A model generated the notes under the pieces. It had not been told where the DNA came from, did no database searches, and saw nothing but the letters and a program-made list of their open reading frames with translations. Shown here piece by piece: positions 7,492 through 18,000 of a DNA stretch of 64,000 bases (position 1 is the stretch's first letter; the number at the start of each line of letters is the position of its first letter). The position numbers were made by a program, and so were the translations under genes. The stretch comes from JBBQSN01 sp963825505 (GTDB taxonomy: Bacteria > Actinomycetota > Actinomycetes > Actinomycetales > CAWJMD01), in the NCBI GenBank assembly GCA_963825505.1, contig CAWGTL010000004.1, positions 62,001 through 126,000 on the forward strand, written 5' to 3'.

Positions 7492-9189
7492 GTGCCCGCC
7501 ACCCACCTGGTGACCAACCAGGTCCCCGCGCTGTCCGACCAGCACACCACCTCGCTGTGGGACGGCGACGCCGTCCTGCGCGAGGCCGTCGAGCGCCACG
7601 GTGCGGGTGCCCAGGCCTCCCGGCTGGCCGAGCTGGGCGAGCTGGCCGGAAGCGCCAAGGCCCGTGCGTGGGGCGAGCAGGCCGAGCGCCACCACCCCGT
7701 GCTGCGCACGCACGACCCGCGCGGCAACCGGCTCGACGAGGTCGAGTACCACCCGGCGTACCACCAGCTGATGCGCGTGGGGGTCGAGCACGGCCTGGGG
7801 GGCGGCGCGTGGTCGGCCGACCCCGGCACCGGTGCCCACGTCGCCCGGTCCGCGGCGATGCTGCTGTGGAGCCAGGTCGACGCCGGGCACGTGTGCCCGC
7901 TGTCGATGACGGGGGCCGCCGTCCCCGCCCTGCGTGCCGACCCCGTGCTCGCCGACCTGTGGGTGCCGCGGCTGGCGTCCACCGACTACGACCCCGGGCT
8001 GCGCCGGGCCGCTGACAAGGCCGGCGCCCTCGCCGGGATGGGGATGACCGAGAAGCAGGGCGGGTCCGACCTGTCCGGCACGACCACGGTGGCCGTGCGC
8101 ACCGCCGGCGGTCCCCTCGCCGGTGGCGAGGGCTATCGCCTCACCGGCCACAAGTGGTTCTGCTCGGCGCCGATGAGCGACCTGTTCCTCGTGCTGGCGC
8201 GGGCGGGCTCGGCCACCGGCCCGCTGACCTGCTTCGTCGTCCCCCGCGTGCTCGAGGACGGCTCCCGCAACCCCTGGCACCTGCAGCGGCTCAAGGACAA
8301 GCTCGGCAACCGCTCGAACGCCTCCAGCGAGGTCGAGCTCGACGGCACCTGGGGCGTGCGGCTCGGCGGCGAGGGCGACGGCCTGCGCACGATCCTGCAG
8401 ATGGTCAGCGCCACGCGACTCGACTGCGTGGTGGGTTCGGCAGCCACGATGCGCGCGGGGCTGGTCCGGGCCGTGCACCACGCCCGCCACCGCACCGCCT
8501 TCGGCAGCGTGCTGGTCGACACCCCGCTCATGTCCAACGTGCTGGCCGACCTCGCGATCGAGTCCGAGGCCGCCACCGTGCTCGGCCTGCGCCTGGCCGC
8601 GGCCGCCGACGCCGCCGCGGCCGGTGACAGCGGCGAGAAGGCCCTGCTGCGGATCGGCGTGGCGGTCGGCAAGTACTGGGTCTGCAAGCGCTCCCCCGTG
8701 GTGCTCGCCGAGGCGCTGGAGTGCCTCGGCGGCAACGGCTACGTGGAGGAGAACGCGATGGCGCGGCTGTTCCGCGAGTCCCCGCTCAACTCGATCTGGG
8801 AGGGCTCGGGCAACGTCATCGCGCTCGACGTCCTGCGCGCCCTCGCCCAGCACCCGGACTCCCTCGACGCGGTCGTCGCCGAGCTGCACGCCGCGCGCGG
8901 CGCCTCCAAACGGCTCGATGCCGTGCTCGACGAGGTGAGCGGCACCATCCGCTCGGCCGCGTCCGAGATGGCCGCCGACCCCGCGTCGGTCACCGGCGCG
9001 GCCCGCTGGCTGGTCGAGCGGCTCGCCGTGGCGCTGCAGGCGAGCCTCCTGGTGAGGTTCAGCACACGCAAGGTCGCCGACGCCTTCCTGGCCACCCGGG
9101 TCGAGCGCCAGGGCGGGTCCTGCCTCGGCACGCTCCCGGTCGGCGAGCGCACCACCCGCGAGATCGTCGAGCGCTCCGTCGCCGTCTGA
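7492..9189 (+). CDS. aidB: AidB-like acyl-CoA dehydrogenase-fold flavoprotein
   Basis: 565 aa, close to E. coli AidB, a member of the acyl-CoA dehydrogenase superfamily induced in the adaptive response to alkylation. AidB-specific stretches are THLVTNQVPALSD at the N-terminus, GMGMTEKQGGSDLSGTTT, GHKWFCSAPMSD, LKDKLGNRSNASSEVE and NSIWEGSGN (Glu437), all in the family order. The N-terminal segment before the dehydrogenase core distinguishes it from beta-oxidation enzymes. FAD binding and a DNA-associated protective role are known of the family; the substrate is not. The GTG start has only a distant GGAGGG (7471-7476), so translation may be weak or leaderless. Confidence 0.92.
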   Translation: MPATHLVTNQVPALSDQHTTSLWDGDAVLREAVERHGAGAQASRLAELGELAGSAKARAWGEQAERHHPVLRTHDPRGNRLDEVEYHPAYHQLMRVGVEHGLGGGAWSADPGTGAHVARSAAMLLWSQVDAGHVCPLSMTGAAVPALRADPVLADLWVPRLASTDYDPGLRRAADKAGALAGMGMTEKQGGSDLSGTTTVAVRTAGGPLAGGEGYRLTGHKWFCSAPMSDLFLVLARAGSATGPLTCFVVPRVLEDGSRNPWHLQRLKDKLGNRSNASSEVELDGTWGVRLGGEGDGLRTILQMVSATRLDCVVGSAATMRAGLVRAVHHARHRTAFGSVLVDTPLMSNVLADLAIESEAATVLGLRLAAAADAAAAGDSGEKALLRIGVAVGKYWVCKRSPVVLAEALECLGGNGYVEENAMARLFRESPLNSIWEGSGNVIALDVLRALAQHPDSLDAVVAELHAARGASKRLDAVLDEVSGTIRSAASEMAADPASVTGAARWLVERLAVALQASLLVRFSTRKVADAFLATRVERQGGSCLGTLPVGERTTREIVERSVAV

Positions 9190-9259
9190 GTCATCCTCGG
9201 TCCAAGCCGTACCTGCGCAGCGTCGCGCAACCCACCTCACCGAACCACTGGAGCAACGC

Positions 9260-11500
9260 GTGCAGATCTGGCCGGGCAAGCCCTACCCCCTCGGCGCCAC
9301 CTACGACGGGACCGGCACCAACTTCGCCCTCTTCTCGGAGGTCGCCGACAAGGTCGTCCTGTGCCTCGTGGCCGACGACGGGACCGAGGAGTGCGTCGAG
9401 CTCACCGAGGTCGACGGCTTCGTCTGGCACGTGTACCTGCCGTCGGTGCAGCCGGGCCAGCGCTACGGGTACCGCGTGCACGGCCCGTACGAGCCGACGA
9501 AGGGGCTGCGCTGCGACCCCTCGAAGCTGCTGCTCGACCCGTACGCCAAGGCCGTGGACGGCCAGGTCGACGGCGACCCGTCGCTGTTCTCGTACAAGTT
9601 CGACGACCCGGACGAGCAGAACACCGCCGACAGCCTGGGCCACACGATGCTCTCCGTCGTCATCAACCCGTTCTTCGACTGGGCCGACGACCGCCTCCCG
9701 CGGCACGAGTACCACCAGAGCGTCATCTACGAGGCGCACGTCAAGGGCCTCACCCAGACCCACCCCGGCATCCCGGACGAGATCCGCGGCACCTACGCCG
9801 GCATCGGCCACCCGGCGATGATCGAGCACCTCAGGGGCCTCGGCGTCACGGCCATCGAGCTGATGCCCGTCCACCAGTTCGTGCAGGACACCCACCTGCA
9901 GGAGAAGGGCCTCGCGAACTACTGGGGCTACAACACGATCGGCTTCTTCGCCCCTCACAACGCCTACTCCTCCAACGGCACCCGCGGGCAGCAGGTGCAG
10001 GAGTTCAAGGCGATGGTCAAGGCGCTCCACGCCGCCGACATCGAGGTCATCCTCGACGTCGTCTACAACCACACCGCCGAGGGCAACCACAACGGGCCCA
10101 CGCTGTGCTTCCGCGGCATCGACAACACCGCCTACTACCGCCTGGTCGACGACGAGCCGCAGCACTACTACGACACCACCGGCACCGGCAACAGCCTGCT
10201 GATGCGGCACCCGCACGTGCTGCAGCTGATCATGGACTCGCTGCGGTACTGGGTGCTCGACATGCACGTCGACGGCTTCCGGTTCGACCTCGCCGCCACC
10301 CTGGCCCGCCAGTTCCACGAGGTCGACCGGCTCAGCGCGTTCTTCGACCTCGTGCAGCAGGACCCGGTGATCTCCCAGGTGAAGCTGATCGCCGAGCCGT
10401 GGGACCTCGGCGACGGCGGCTACCAGGTGGGCGGCTTCCCGCCGCTGTGGACCGAGTGGAACGGCAGCTACCGCGACATCGTCCGCGACTTCTGGCGCGG
10501 GGAGCCGGCCACGCTCGGCGAGTTCGCCTCGCGCATCACCGGCTCGTCCGACCTCTACCAGGACGACGGCCGCCGCCCGATCGCGAGCATCAACTTCGTC
10601 ACCGCCCACGACGGCTTCACGATGCGGGACCTGGTGTCCTACAACGAGAAGCACAACGACGCCAACGGTGAGGGCGGCAACGACGGCGAGAGCCACAACC
10701 GCTCCTGGAACTGCGGGGCCGAGGGCGAGACCGACGACCCGGCGATCCTGAAGCTGCGGCACCGTCAGACGCGCAACCTGATGACCACGCTGCTGCTCAG
10801 CCAGGGCGTGCCGATGATCGCCCACGGCGACGAGATCGGCCGCAGCCAGCAGGGCAACAACAACGTGTACTGCCAGGACAACGAGCTGTCGTGGATGGAC
10901 TGGGAGCTCGACGACGAGGCGCGCTCGATGCTCACCTTCACGCAGTCGGTCGTGAAGCTGCGCCAGCAGCACCCGGTCTTCCGCCGCCGCCGGTTCTTCG
11001 CCGGCAGCGCCGACCACGGCGGCGAGTCCGAGCTCGGCGACATCGCCTGGTTCACGCCCACCGGCGAGCACATGGGCGAGGAGCACTGGCGCAACGGCTA
11101 CGCGCGTTCGCTCATGGTCTTCCTCAACGGCGAGGCCATCCCCGAGCCCGACCCGCGCGGGCAGCGCGTCGTCGACGACTCGTTCCTCATCCTGTTCAAC
11201 GGCCACGACGAGCGGATGTCGTTCACGCTGCCCCCGGCCGAGTACGGCCAGTCCTGGCTCGTCGTCTTCGACACCGCCGAGCATCTCTCGGGCGGCGACG
11301 AGTTCCCCTCCGACGACGAGGTGGTGTGCTCGTCGCGCAGCACCGTCGTGCTGACGCGGCAGCGCAACAGCACCGGATCGGCCGGGGAGCTCGAGGCCGC
11401 GGCGTCGGTGCCCACGCTGGACCCCGCTCGGGTGGCGATGGCCACCGCCGCGGAGAACGAGGCGGCGGAGAACGAGGCGGCGGAGGGCGACCGGACGTGA
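9260..11500 (+). CDS. glgX: Glycogen debranching enzyme (GlgX/TreX)
   Basis: 746 aa GH13 isoamylase-type enzyme that hydrolyses alpha-1,6 branches of glycogen, supplying linear maltooligosaccharides to TreY. The N-terminal CBM48 domain (WPGKPYPLGATYDGTGTNFA) covers about 1-120. The catalytic barrel has DGFRFDLA (nucleophile Asp343), IAEPWD (acid/base Glu379) and TAHDGF (Asp451). The C-terminus ends in an acidic low-complexity tail from a 15-bp repeat. The stop overlaps the treY start (GTGA), so the two are co-translated. This debranching enzyme is called TreX when grouped with treY and treZ. Confidence 0.95.
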   Translation: MQIWPGKPYPLGATYDGTGTNFALFSEVADKVVLCLVADDGTEECVELTEVDGFVWHVYLPSVQPGQRYGYRVHGPYEPTKGLRCDPSKLLLDPYAKAVDGQVDGDPSLFSYKFDDPDEQNTADSLGHTMLSVVINPFFDWADDRLPRHEYHQSVIYEAHVKGLTQTHPGIPDEIRGTYAGIGHPAMIEHLRGLGVTAIELMPVHQFVQDTHLQEKGLANYWGYNTIGFFAPHNAYSSNGTRGQQVQEFKAMVKALHAADIEVILDVVYNHTAEGNHNGPTLCFRGIDNTAYYRLVDDEPQHYYDTTGTGNSLLMRHPHVLQLIMDSLRYWVLDMHVDGFRFDLAATLARQFHEVDRLSAFFDLVQQDPVISQVKLIAEPWDLGDGGYQVGGFPPLWTEWNGSYRDIVRDFWRGEPATLGEFASRITGSSDLYQDDGRRPIASINFVTAHDGFTMRDLVSYNEKHNDANGEGGNDGESHNRSWNCGAEGETDDPAILKLRHRQTRNLMTTLLLSQGVPMIAHGDEIGRSQQGNNNVYCQDNELSWMDWELDDEARSMLTFTQSVVKLRQQHPVFRRRRFFAGSADHGGESELGDIAWFTPTGEHMGEEHWRNGYARSLMVFLNGEAIPEPDPRGQRVVDDSFLILFNGHDERMSFTLPPAEYGQSWLVVFDTAEHLSGGDEFPSDDEVVCSSRSTVVLTRQRNSTGSAGELEAAASVPTLDPARVAMATAAENEAAENEAAEGDRT
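11450..11485. repeat. 15-bp tandem repeat at the glgX 3' end
   Basis: The unit GCGGAGAACGAGGCG occurs 2.3 times and encodes ENEAA repeats in the GlgX tail. It lies just before the treY start, so copy-number change would alter only the tail length and the frame would be kept. Confidence 0.75.
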
Positions 11501-14040
11501 CCGAGCCGCACCGCGCGCCGTCCCACCGTCCCGCGGCCGGCCGGCCGGTGCCGACGTCGACGTACCGGCTGCAGGTGAGCGGCGAGCAGACCTTCGCCGA
11601 CGTGGGCGCGGCCGCCGACTACCTGGCGGCCCTCGGGGTCACGCACGCCTACCTCTCGCCGGTGCTGGCGGCGACGCCCGGCTCGACGCACGGCTACGAC
11701 GTGCTCGACCACACCCGGCTGTCGCCGGACGCCGGCGGCCGCGAGGGGTTCGAGGCGATGGTGGAGCAGCTGCACGCGGCCGGCGTGCGGGTCGTCGCAG
11801 ACGTCGTGCCGAACCACATGACCGTGCCGGTCCCGGTGCGGCTGAACGCGCCGCTGTGGGCGGTGCTGCGCGAGGGTCCGTCGTCCCCGTTCGCGAGCTG
11901 GTTCGACGTCGACTGGGGTGCGACGCGGTTCACGTCCCCGGCCGTCGACCCCGGCGACGAGGGCGTCCGGTCGATCCTGATGCCGGTGCTCGGCTCCCGG
12001 ATCGGCCAGGTGCTGGCCGCGGGCGAGCTCGAGGTCGACCACTCCGGCGACGAGCCGGTGCTGCGCTACTTCGAGCACGAGTTCCCCGTCCGTCCCGGCA
12101 CCGAGCACCTGCCGCTGGCCGACCTCGTCGACCGGCAGTGGTACCGGCTCGCGCACTGGAAGGTCGGTGACAGCGAGCTGAACTACCGGCGCTTCTTCGA
12201 CGTCGGCACGCTGGCGGCCGTCCGGGTCGAGGACCCCGAGGTGTTCGAGGCCACCCACCGGCTGCTGCTCGACCTCGTCGAGGCCGGCTCGCTGGACGGC
12301 CTGCGGATCGACCACCCGGACGGCCTGGCCGACCCCCGCGAGTACCTGCGCCGGCTCGCCGACGCGTCCGGGGGGTCGTGGGTCGTCGTCGAGAAGATCC
12401 TCGAGGGCGAGGAGACGCTGCCGGAGGACTGGCCGTGCTCGGGGACCACCGGCTACGACGCCCTCGCCCGGGTGGGCGGCCTGTTCGTGCAGCCGTCCGC
12501 AGCCGGTGCGCTGCAGGCCACCTGGTCCGACTTCGCCGACGGCGACCCCGACCTGCTCCGGGACATGCACCACGTGGTCACCCGCGCCAAGCACGAGATC
12601 GTCGCGGGGTCGCTCTACGCCGAGGTGCACCGGCTGGTCGAGCTGCTGGTGCAGGTCACCGCGGCCGACATCCGGCTGCGCGACCACACCCGGCGCGGAC
12701 TGGAAGCCTCCCTCGCCGAGCTGCTCGTGGCGTTCGACCGCTACCGGGCGTACGTCGTGCCCGGCGAGACCGCACCGCCCGCCGAGGTCGCCGTGGTCGA
12801 GCGGGCGGCCGAGGTGGCCCGCACCCACCTGCCCGAGGACGTGCACGAGACCCTCGACCTCGTCCGCGACCTCGTGCTCGGGCGCGAGGCCGGCAGCGCC
12901 GGACGCAGCGGCGACGCCGACCGCGCCGAGCTGGTCGTGCGGTTCCAGCAGACCTGCGGCCCGGTGATGGCCAAGGGGATCGAGGACACCGCGTTCTACC
13001 GCTCGTTCCGCCTGGCCGGGCTCAACGAGGTGGGCGGCGACCCGGACCGGTTCGGCGTCTCGCCCGAGCAGCTGCACGCGTTCAGCGAGCGCCTGCTCGG
13101 CCACTGGCCCACGGCGATGACGACGCTCTCGACGCACGACACCAAGCGGGCCGAGGACGCCCGGGCCCGGCTCGCCGTGCTGTCCGAGGTGCCGTCCGAG
13201 TGGGACACCGCGGTGCGCGGCTGGCACACCGCGTCCGCACCCCTGCGGTCGACGCTGCTCGACGGACCCACCGAGTACCTCGTCTGGCAGACCCTGGTGG
13301 CCACCTGGGACCACGTGGACGACCGCCCGCTCGCCGAGGAGCGGCTGCAGCAGTACCTCACCAAGGCGGTGCGCGAGGCCAAGCTCCGCACCACCTGGAC
13401 CGCGGTCGACGAGCCGTACGAGGAGGCGGTCGCCTCCTTCGCCACGGGCGTCCTCGCCTCGGACGAGCTGGTCGACGGTGTCCGGGCGTTCGTCCGCTCG
13501 ACCGCCGACCTCGCCAGGGTGGGGCTGCTCGGCCAGAAGCTGGTGCAGCTCACGATGCCGGGCGTCCCCGACGTCTACCAGGGCACCGAGCTGGTCGACT
13601 CCTCGCTGGTCGACCCGGACAACCGCCGGCCGGTCGACCTCGCGTTGCGCGCCCGCCGGCTGGCCCGGCTCGACCAGGGCGCGCGGCCCGAGCACGTCGA
13701 CGACGAGAAGCTGCTCGTCACCTCCCGTGCGCTGCGGGTGCGCCGCGACCACCCGGACGCCTTCGTCGACGAGGGCGCCGGCTACACCCCGCTCCCCACG
13801 ACGACCGGGCACCTGGTGGCGTTCTCCCGCAACGGGTCCGACGGCGCCCGGGTCGTCACCCTGGCCACCCGGCTCGGCCGCGAGCTGGCCGACCTCGGCG
13901 GGTGGGGCGAGCACACGGTCGCGCTGCCGGAGGGAGTCTGGACCGACGTGCTGACCGGTCGCACGTTCGACGGCGGGCTCGCCGCGCGGATCGCCGACGT
14001 CCTCGTCGACCTGCCCGTGGCCCTGCTGCTGCGCGCCTAG
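11497..14040 (+). CDS. treY: Malto-oligosyltrehalose synthase (TreY)
   Basis: 847 aa GH13 enzyme that converts the reducing-end alpha-1,4 bond of maltooligosaccharides to the alpha,alpha-1,1 bond of maltooligosyltrehalose. The N-terminus has STYRLQV and GVTHAYLSPVLAA-T-GSTHGYDV; GLRIDHPDGL carries nucleophile Asp272 and VVEKIL the acid/base Glu299. The C-terminal signature MPGVPDVYQGTE is present. Start GTG 11497 overlaps the glgX stop; a longer open frame upstream is only the antisense-free shadow of glgX. Its product is cut by TreZ, encoded at 25.1 kb. The stop overlaps that of the convergent LuxR gene by two bases. Confidence 0.95.
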   Translation: MTEPHRAPSHRPAAGRPVPTSTYRLQVSGEQTFADVGAAADYLAALGVTHAYLSPVLAATPGSTHGYDVLDHTRLSPDAGGREGFEAMVEQLHAAGVRVVADVVPNHMTVPVPVRLNAPLWAVLREGPSSPFASWFDVDWGATRFTSPAVDPGDEGVRSILMPVLGSRIGQVLAAGELEVDHSGDEPVLRYFEHEFPVRPGTEHLPLADLVDRQWYRLAHWKVGDSELNYRRFFDVGTLAAVRVEDPEVFEATHRLLLDLVEAGSLDGLRIDHPDGLADPREYLRRLADASGGSWVVVEKILEGEETLPEDWPCSGTTGYDALARVGGLFVQPSAAGALQATWSDFADGDPDLLRDMHHVVTRAKHEIVAGSLYAEVHRLVELLVQVTAADIRLRDHTRRGLEASLAELLVAFDRYRAYVVPGETAPPAEVAVVERAAEVARTHLPEDVHETLDLVRDLVLGREAGSAGRSGDADRAELVVRFQQTCGPVMAKGIEDTAFYRSFRLAGLNEVGGDPDRFGVSPEQLHAFSERLLGHWPTAMTTLSTHDTKRAEDARARLAVLSEVPSEWDTAVRGWHTASAPLRSTLLDGPTEYLVWQTLVATWDHVDDRPLAEERLQQYLTKAVREAKLRTTWTAVDEPYEEAVASFATGVLASDELVDGVRAFVRSTADLARVGLLGQKLVQLTMPGVPDVYQGTELVDSSLVDPDNRRPVDLALRARRLARLDQGARPEHVDDEKLLVTSRALRVRRDHPDAFVDEGAGYTPLPTTTGHLVAFSRNGSDGARVVTLATRLGRELADLGGWGEHTVALPEGVWTDVLTGRTFDGGLAARIADVLVDLPVALLLRA

Positions 14041-16776
14041 ACCTGATCGGCCATCGCCCGCGCGAGCTCCTCGCGCGAGTGGATGCCGAGCTTGATGTAC
14101 ACGTTGCGCAGGTGGAACTCGACCGTCTTCGGGCTGAGGAACAGCGCCGCGGCGGCCTCCCTCGTCGTGCGACCGGCCGCCACCGCCTGGGCGGTCTGCC
14201 GCTCCTGCGGGGTCAGCTGCTCCACCGGCCCGGCACCGCGCCGGCGCACGGTGCGGCCGGTGGCGCGCAGCTCGCCGGCCGCGCGGTCGGCCCACGGTCT
14301 CGCCCCGAGCCGGTCGAAGGCCTGCACCGCCGCCTCGAGCAGCGGGCGCGCGTCGGCCGGCCGCCGGTCGCGCCGCAGCCGCGCGCCGAACGCCAGCCGG
14401 GTGCGGGCGAGCTCGTAGACGTCGGCGGTGCGGGAGTGGTGGTTCAGCGCCGCCGTCGAAGTGCTCCTCGTCCACGCCGTCCGGCCCGCTGGTACCGACC
14501 GCGCGGTGGGCGCGGGCCAGCGCCCACGGCTGGCCCTTGTCCAGCGCCCGCGGGAGGAACCCCACCGCGAGCGCGTGGGCCTGCTCCTGCCGGCCGGTGC
14601 CGAGCCAGGTCTCCACCAGCTCGGGGACGGGTGACAGGTCCGGGTCGGCGACGCCCAGCCGGTCGAGCAGCGCGACCAGACCGGTGTAGTGCTGCTCCGC
14701 CTCCTGGGGCCGCCCGGCCCCGGACTCCAGGTCGCCCAGCGCGAACGCCGCCCACACCCGGGCGAGGTGCACCGAGTGGCGCTCGCCCAGCTCCCGCGCC
14801 CTGGCTGCCGCCTGCCGCGCGTGCTCCTCGTCCCCCCGTCGCGCCAGGAGCCAGGCCAGCCCGGCCTGCGCCATGGCGGCGTCGGTGGTCTGCCCGAGCT
14901 CGTGGGCCAGGCGGGCCGCCTCGAGGTAGCCGGCTTCGGCGTCGGCCCAGCGGTCGGTGGCCGCGTCGTCGCGGGCGACGGTGCCGATCAGCAGGGCGAG
15001 GTGCGCCGACGCCGCCCGCACCCGCAGCCGTCCCACCACCGCACCGAGCTGCTCGCGTGCGGTGCCCTCGCGCAGGAACATCGGTCCGAGCACCGGCCAG
15101 TGCACGCGCAGCGGGTCCTCGGGACCGTCGCCGACCGGCACCGCGAGGCCGGCCCGCACGAGCTCGGCCCCCCGGTCGCCGTGCCCCGCCAGGACGTGGG
15201 CCACGCCCGCAGCGGTGAGGCCGACCCGGCGGACCGGGTCGGCGGTCGAGGGACCCACGAGGTCGACCACGCGTCCTGCCACCGCGAGCGCGGTCGCGGT
15301 GTCGCCGAGGTAGAAGCAGGCGTGCACCGTGTCGGCGAGGAGGAGCACCGCACGGTCGGGGTCGGTCCTGGCTGCCTGGGTCGCACCGGCGAGGAGGGTG
15401 TCGCGGGCAGCAGGCAGCGAGCCGCAGCGCGCCTCCACCGCACCGCGCAGCTCGCTGACCCGCACCGACTGCTCCGCGGTGAGGCCGTCCGGCAGCCGGT
15501 CCAGCAGCGTCGTCGCCCGGGCCGGCTGGCCCGCGAGCCAGGCCTGCCCGGCAGCCGCCAGAGCGCGGGCCGTGCGGTCACCCGGCTCCGGGGAGAGCGC
15601 CGCTGCCCGCTCCAGCACCGACGCCGCCACCGCGTGGGCGCCGCGGTCCTCCGCGTCGGCCGCGGTGCCCACGAGCACCACCGCGACCGACTCGTCCGGG
15701 CCCGGGGTCGCCTCGGCCAGGTGCCAGGCGCGGCGGTTCCCCACGGCCGCGGACGGCGTGACCCGCTGCACCTCGCCGAGCGCGTCGGCCAGCGCGCCGT
15801 GGGCCCAGCGCCGACGTGCCGGGTCGGCTGCCCCGTGGACGGCTGCGCGCACGAGCGGGTGCCGGAACGCGACGACGCCGGCGCCGACCCGCACCAGCCC
15901 GGCACGCTCGGCGTGCACGAGGTCGCCGACGTCGAGACCGTACGGCCGGCAGGCCCGGTCCAGCAGGGCGAGGTCCCGGGTGCCCGCGGCCGCGAGCAGC
16001 AGCACCTGCTGCGTGCCGTCCGGCAGCCCGGCCGACCGCGCCGCGAAGGCGTCCTGCAGACCCTGCGCGAGCGGCACCGGGACGCCGGCCTCCAGGCCGC
16101 GCAGGTCGTCGGGGCGCTCGGCGAGCTCGAGCAGCGCGAGCGGGTTGCCGGCGGTGGCGCGGTGCAGCACGGCCACCCGGTCGCGACCGACGGCGGGGCC
16201 GACCAGCGACGCCGCCGCGCCGACGGACAGGCCGGCCAGCGCCAGCGGAGCGAGCCCCGAGTCGGCCAACGGGGACGGCTCGCCGGCCCGCAGCGCCACC
16301 AGCACGGCCACCCGGTCGTTGACCAGCCGCCGCAGCGCGAACGCGATCGCCTCGGCGGACGGCCGGTCGAGCAGGTGGGCGTCGTCGACCAGGACCAGCA
16401 GGGGCTGGTCGTCGGCCGCCCTGCTGAGCAGGCCGAGGGTGGCCACCCCGACCCCGAACCGGTCCGGGCTCGGGCCCGACCGGGTGCGCAGCGCGACACC
16501 GAGGGCCTCCTGCTGCGGGGCCGGGAGCCGGGGCAGGAGGTCGGTGAAGGGAGCGCAGAGCTGGTGCAGCCCGGCGAACGGCACCTCCTGCTCCGAGGGT
16601 GAGCCGCCCACCTCGACCACGCGCATCCCGGACGCCCGCGACCGCGCGTCGGCCAGCACCGCGCTCTTGCCGATCCCGGGCTCGCCGGTCACCAGCAGCA
16701 CGCCGCTGCCGCCGACCCGGGCGGCGGCCAGGAGCCGGTCGACCACCTGCTGCTCGTGCTCGCGTCCCACCAGCAC
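14037..16776 (-). pseudogene. LuxR-family LAL regulator (AAA ATPase + LuxR HTH), one frameshift
   Basis: About 912 aa when repaired. The N-terminal AAA/STAND ATPase has Walker A GEPGIGKS (residues 31-38) and Walker B LLVLVDDAHLLD. A long helical repeat region follows, and the C-terminal LuxR HTH has LTPQERQTAQAVAAGRTTREAA and KTVEFHLRNVYIKLGI. The ATPase frame is lost near 14445-14455: HFDGG should read HFDAALNHHSRTADVYELAR and continue in the frame that encodes the HTH. The total length, 2740 bases, is 3n+1, so one inserted base explains it. As written the ATPase is separated from its DNA-binding domain. It is divergent from the methyltransferase gene, its likeliest target. Confidence 0.88.
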
Positions 16777-16886
16777 CGGCGCAGTCTAGGGGGGTCACCT
16801 GATGCGTCGGTGGTCCTCGCGTCCCTAGCGTCCGCGGCATCGAGGTCCGCGCCGCCCGGCGCGGCCCGGACGAGGAGGACGGACCG

Positions 16887-17987
16887 ATGACCGAGCTGCA
16901 GAACCGACCCGAGGACGCGCCGACGGCCGACGCCGTCGACCCGGACCGCCTGATGGCGTTCGTGCTCAAGGCGGTGGACGAGGTGGGCGCCACGCTCAAC
17001 ACCGCGCTGGTCGTCATGGGCGACCGGCTCGGGTACTACCGGGCGATGGCCGCGTCCGGGCCGACGACCCCGTCGCGCCTGGCCGACGACACCGGCACGG
17101 GTGAGCCGTACGCACGGGAGTGGCTCAACGCGCAGGCCGCCGGCGGCTACGTGGAGTACGACCCCGCGAGCGGCACCTACCTGCTGCGGCCCGAGCAGGC
17201 CGTCGCCCTCACCGACGAGGACAGCCCGGCGTTCCTGCCCGGCTTCTTCCAGATCGCGCTCGGCACCGTGCACGACTCCGACCACGTCGTGGAGGCGGCC
17301 CGCAGCGGGTCCGGCTACGGCTGGCACGAGCACGTGAGCGACGTGCACGTCGGGTGCGAGCGCTTCTTCCGCCCGGGGTACCACGCGCACCTCGTGGCGG
17401 AGTGGCTGCCGGCGCTCGAGGGCGTCGGCGACCGGCTGCGTGCCGGCGCCCGGGTGGCCGACATCGGCTGCGGGCACGGCGCGTCCACGATCCTGATGGC
17501 GCAGGCGTTCCCCGCCTCGACGTTCGTCGGGTCGGACTACCACGACGCCTCGGTCGAGGTCGCCCGCCAGCGGGCCGAGCGGGCCGGTGTCGGGGACCGG
17601 ACCCGGTTCGTCACGGCGTCGGCCCAGACCTTCGGCGACGGGCCGTTCGACCTGGTGACCACGTTCGACGCGCTGCACGACATGGGCGACCCGGTGGGCG
17701 CGGCCCGCCGCGTCCGCGAGGTGCTCGCGCCCGACGGCACCTGGATGCTGGTGGAACCCGCAGCGGCGGACCGGGTCGAGGACAACCTGCACCCGATCGG
17801 ACGGGCGTACTACGGCTTCTCCACCCTGCTGTGCACCCCCGCCTCGCTGTCGCAGGACGTCGGCCTGGCGATCGGGACCCAGGCGGGTCCGGCCCGGCTG
17901 CGCGACGTCGTGACGGCCGCGGGCTTCACCCGCTTCTCCGCCGTCGCCGGCACGCCGTTCAACACGGTCTACGAGGTGCGGCCCTGA
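16887..17987 (+). CDS. Class I SAM-dependent methyltransferase with N-terminal winged-helix domain
   Basis: 366 aa. Residues about 20-110 look like the dimerisation/winged-helix domain seen in O-methyltransferase-like proteins of the M. tuberculosis Rv2258c type (TPSRLADDTGTGEPYAREWLN). The Rossmann methyltransferase domain begins with motif I VADIGCGHG (Asp192-Gly197 region), then FVGSDYHDASVEVARQRA and FDLVTTFDALHDM. The substrate is unknown. GAGGAGG upstream supports ATG 16887. A hydrolase-glycosyltransferase gene follows 13 bases later, so the two probably form an operon, perhaps under the divergent LAL regulator. A small-molecule tailoring role is inference only. Confidence 0.85.
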   Translation: MTELQNRPEDAPTADAVDPDRLMAFVLKAVDEVGATLNTALVVMGDRLGYYRAMAASGPTTPSRLADDTGTGEPYAREWLNAQAAGGYVEYDPASGTYLLRPEQAVALTDEDSPAFLPGFFQIALGTVHDSDHVVEAARSGSGYGWHEHVSDVHVGCERFFRPGYHAHLVAEWLPALEGVGDRLRAGARVADIGCGHGASTILMAQAFPASTFVGSDYHDASVEVARQRAERAGVGDRTRFVTASAQTFGDGPFDLVTTFDALHDMGDPVGAARRVREVLAPDGTWMLVEPAAADRVEDNLHPIGRAYYGFSTLLCTPASLSQDVGLAIGTQAGPARLRDVVTAAGFTRFSAVAGTPFNTVYEVRP

Positions 17988-18000
17988 GGTGAGGAGCACC

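Noticed and set aside
11098..14036. Very long minus-strand frame antisense to treY, continuing the LAL regulator frame for nearly 1000 codons
   Set aside because: The sequence is basic low-complexity nonsense without family signals; treY on the other strand has all catalytic motifs. It is open only because stop codons are rare at this G+C.
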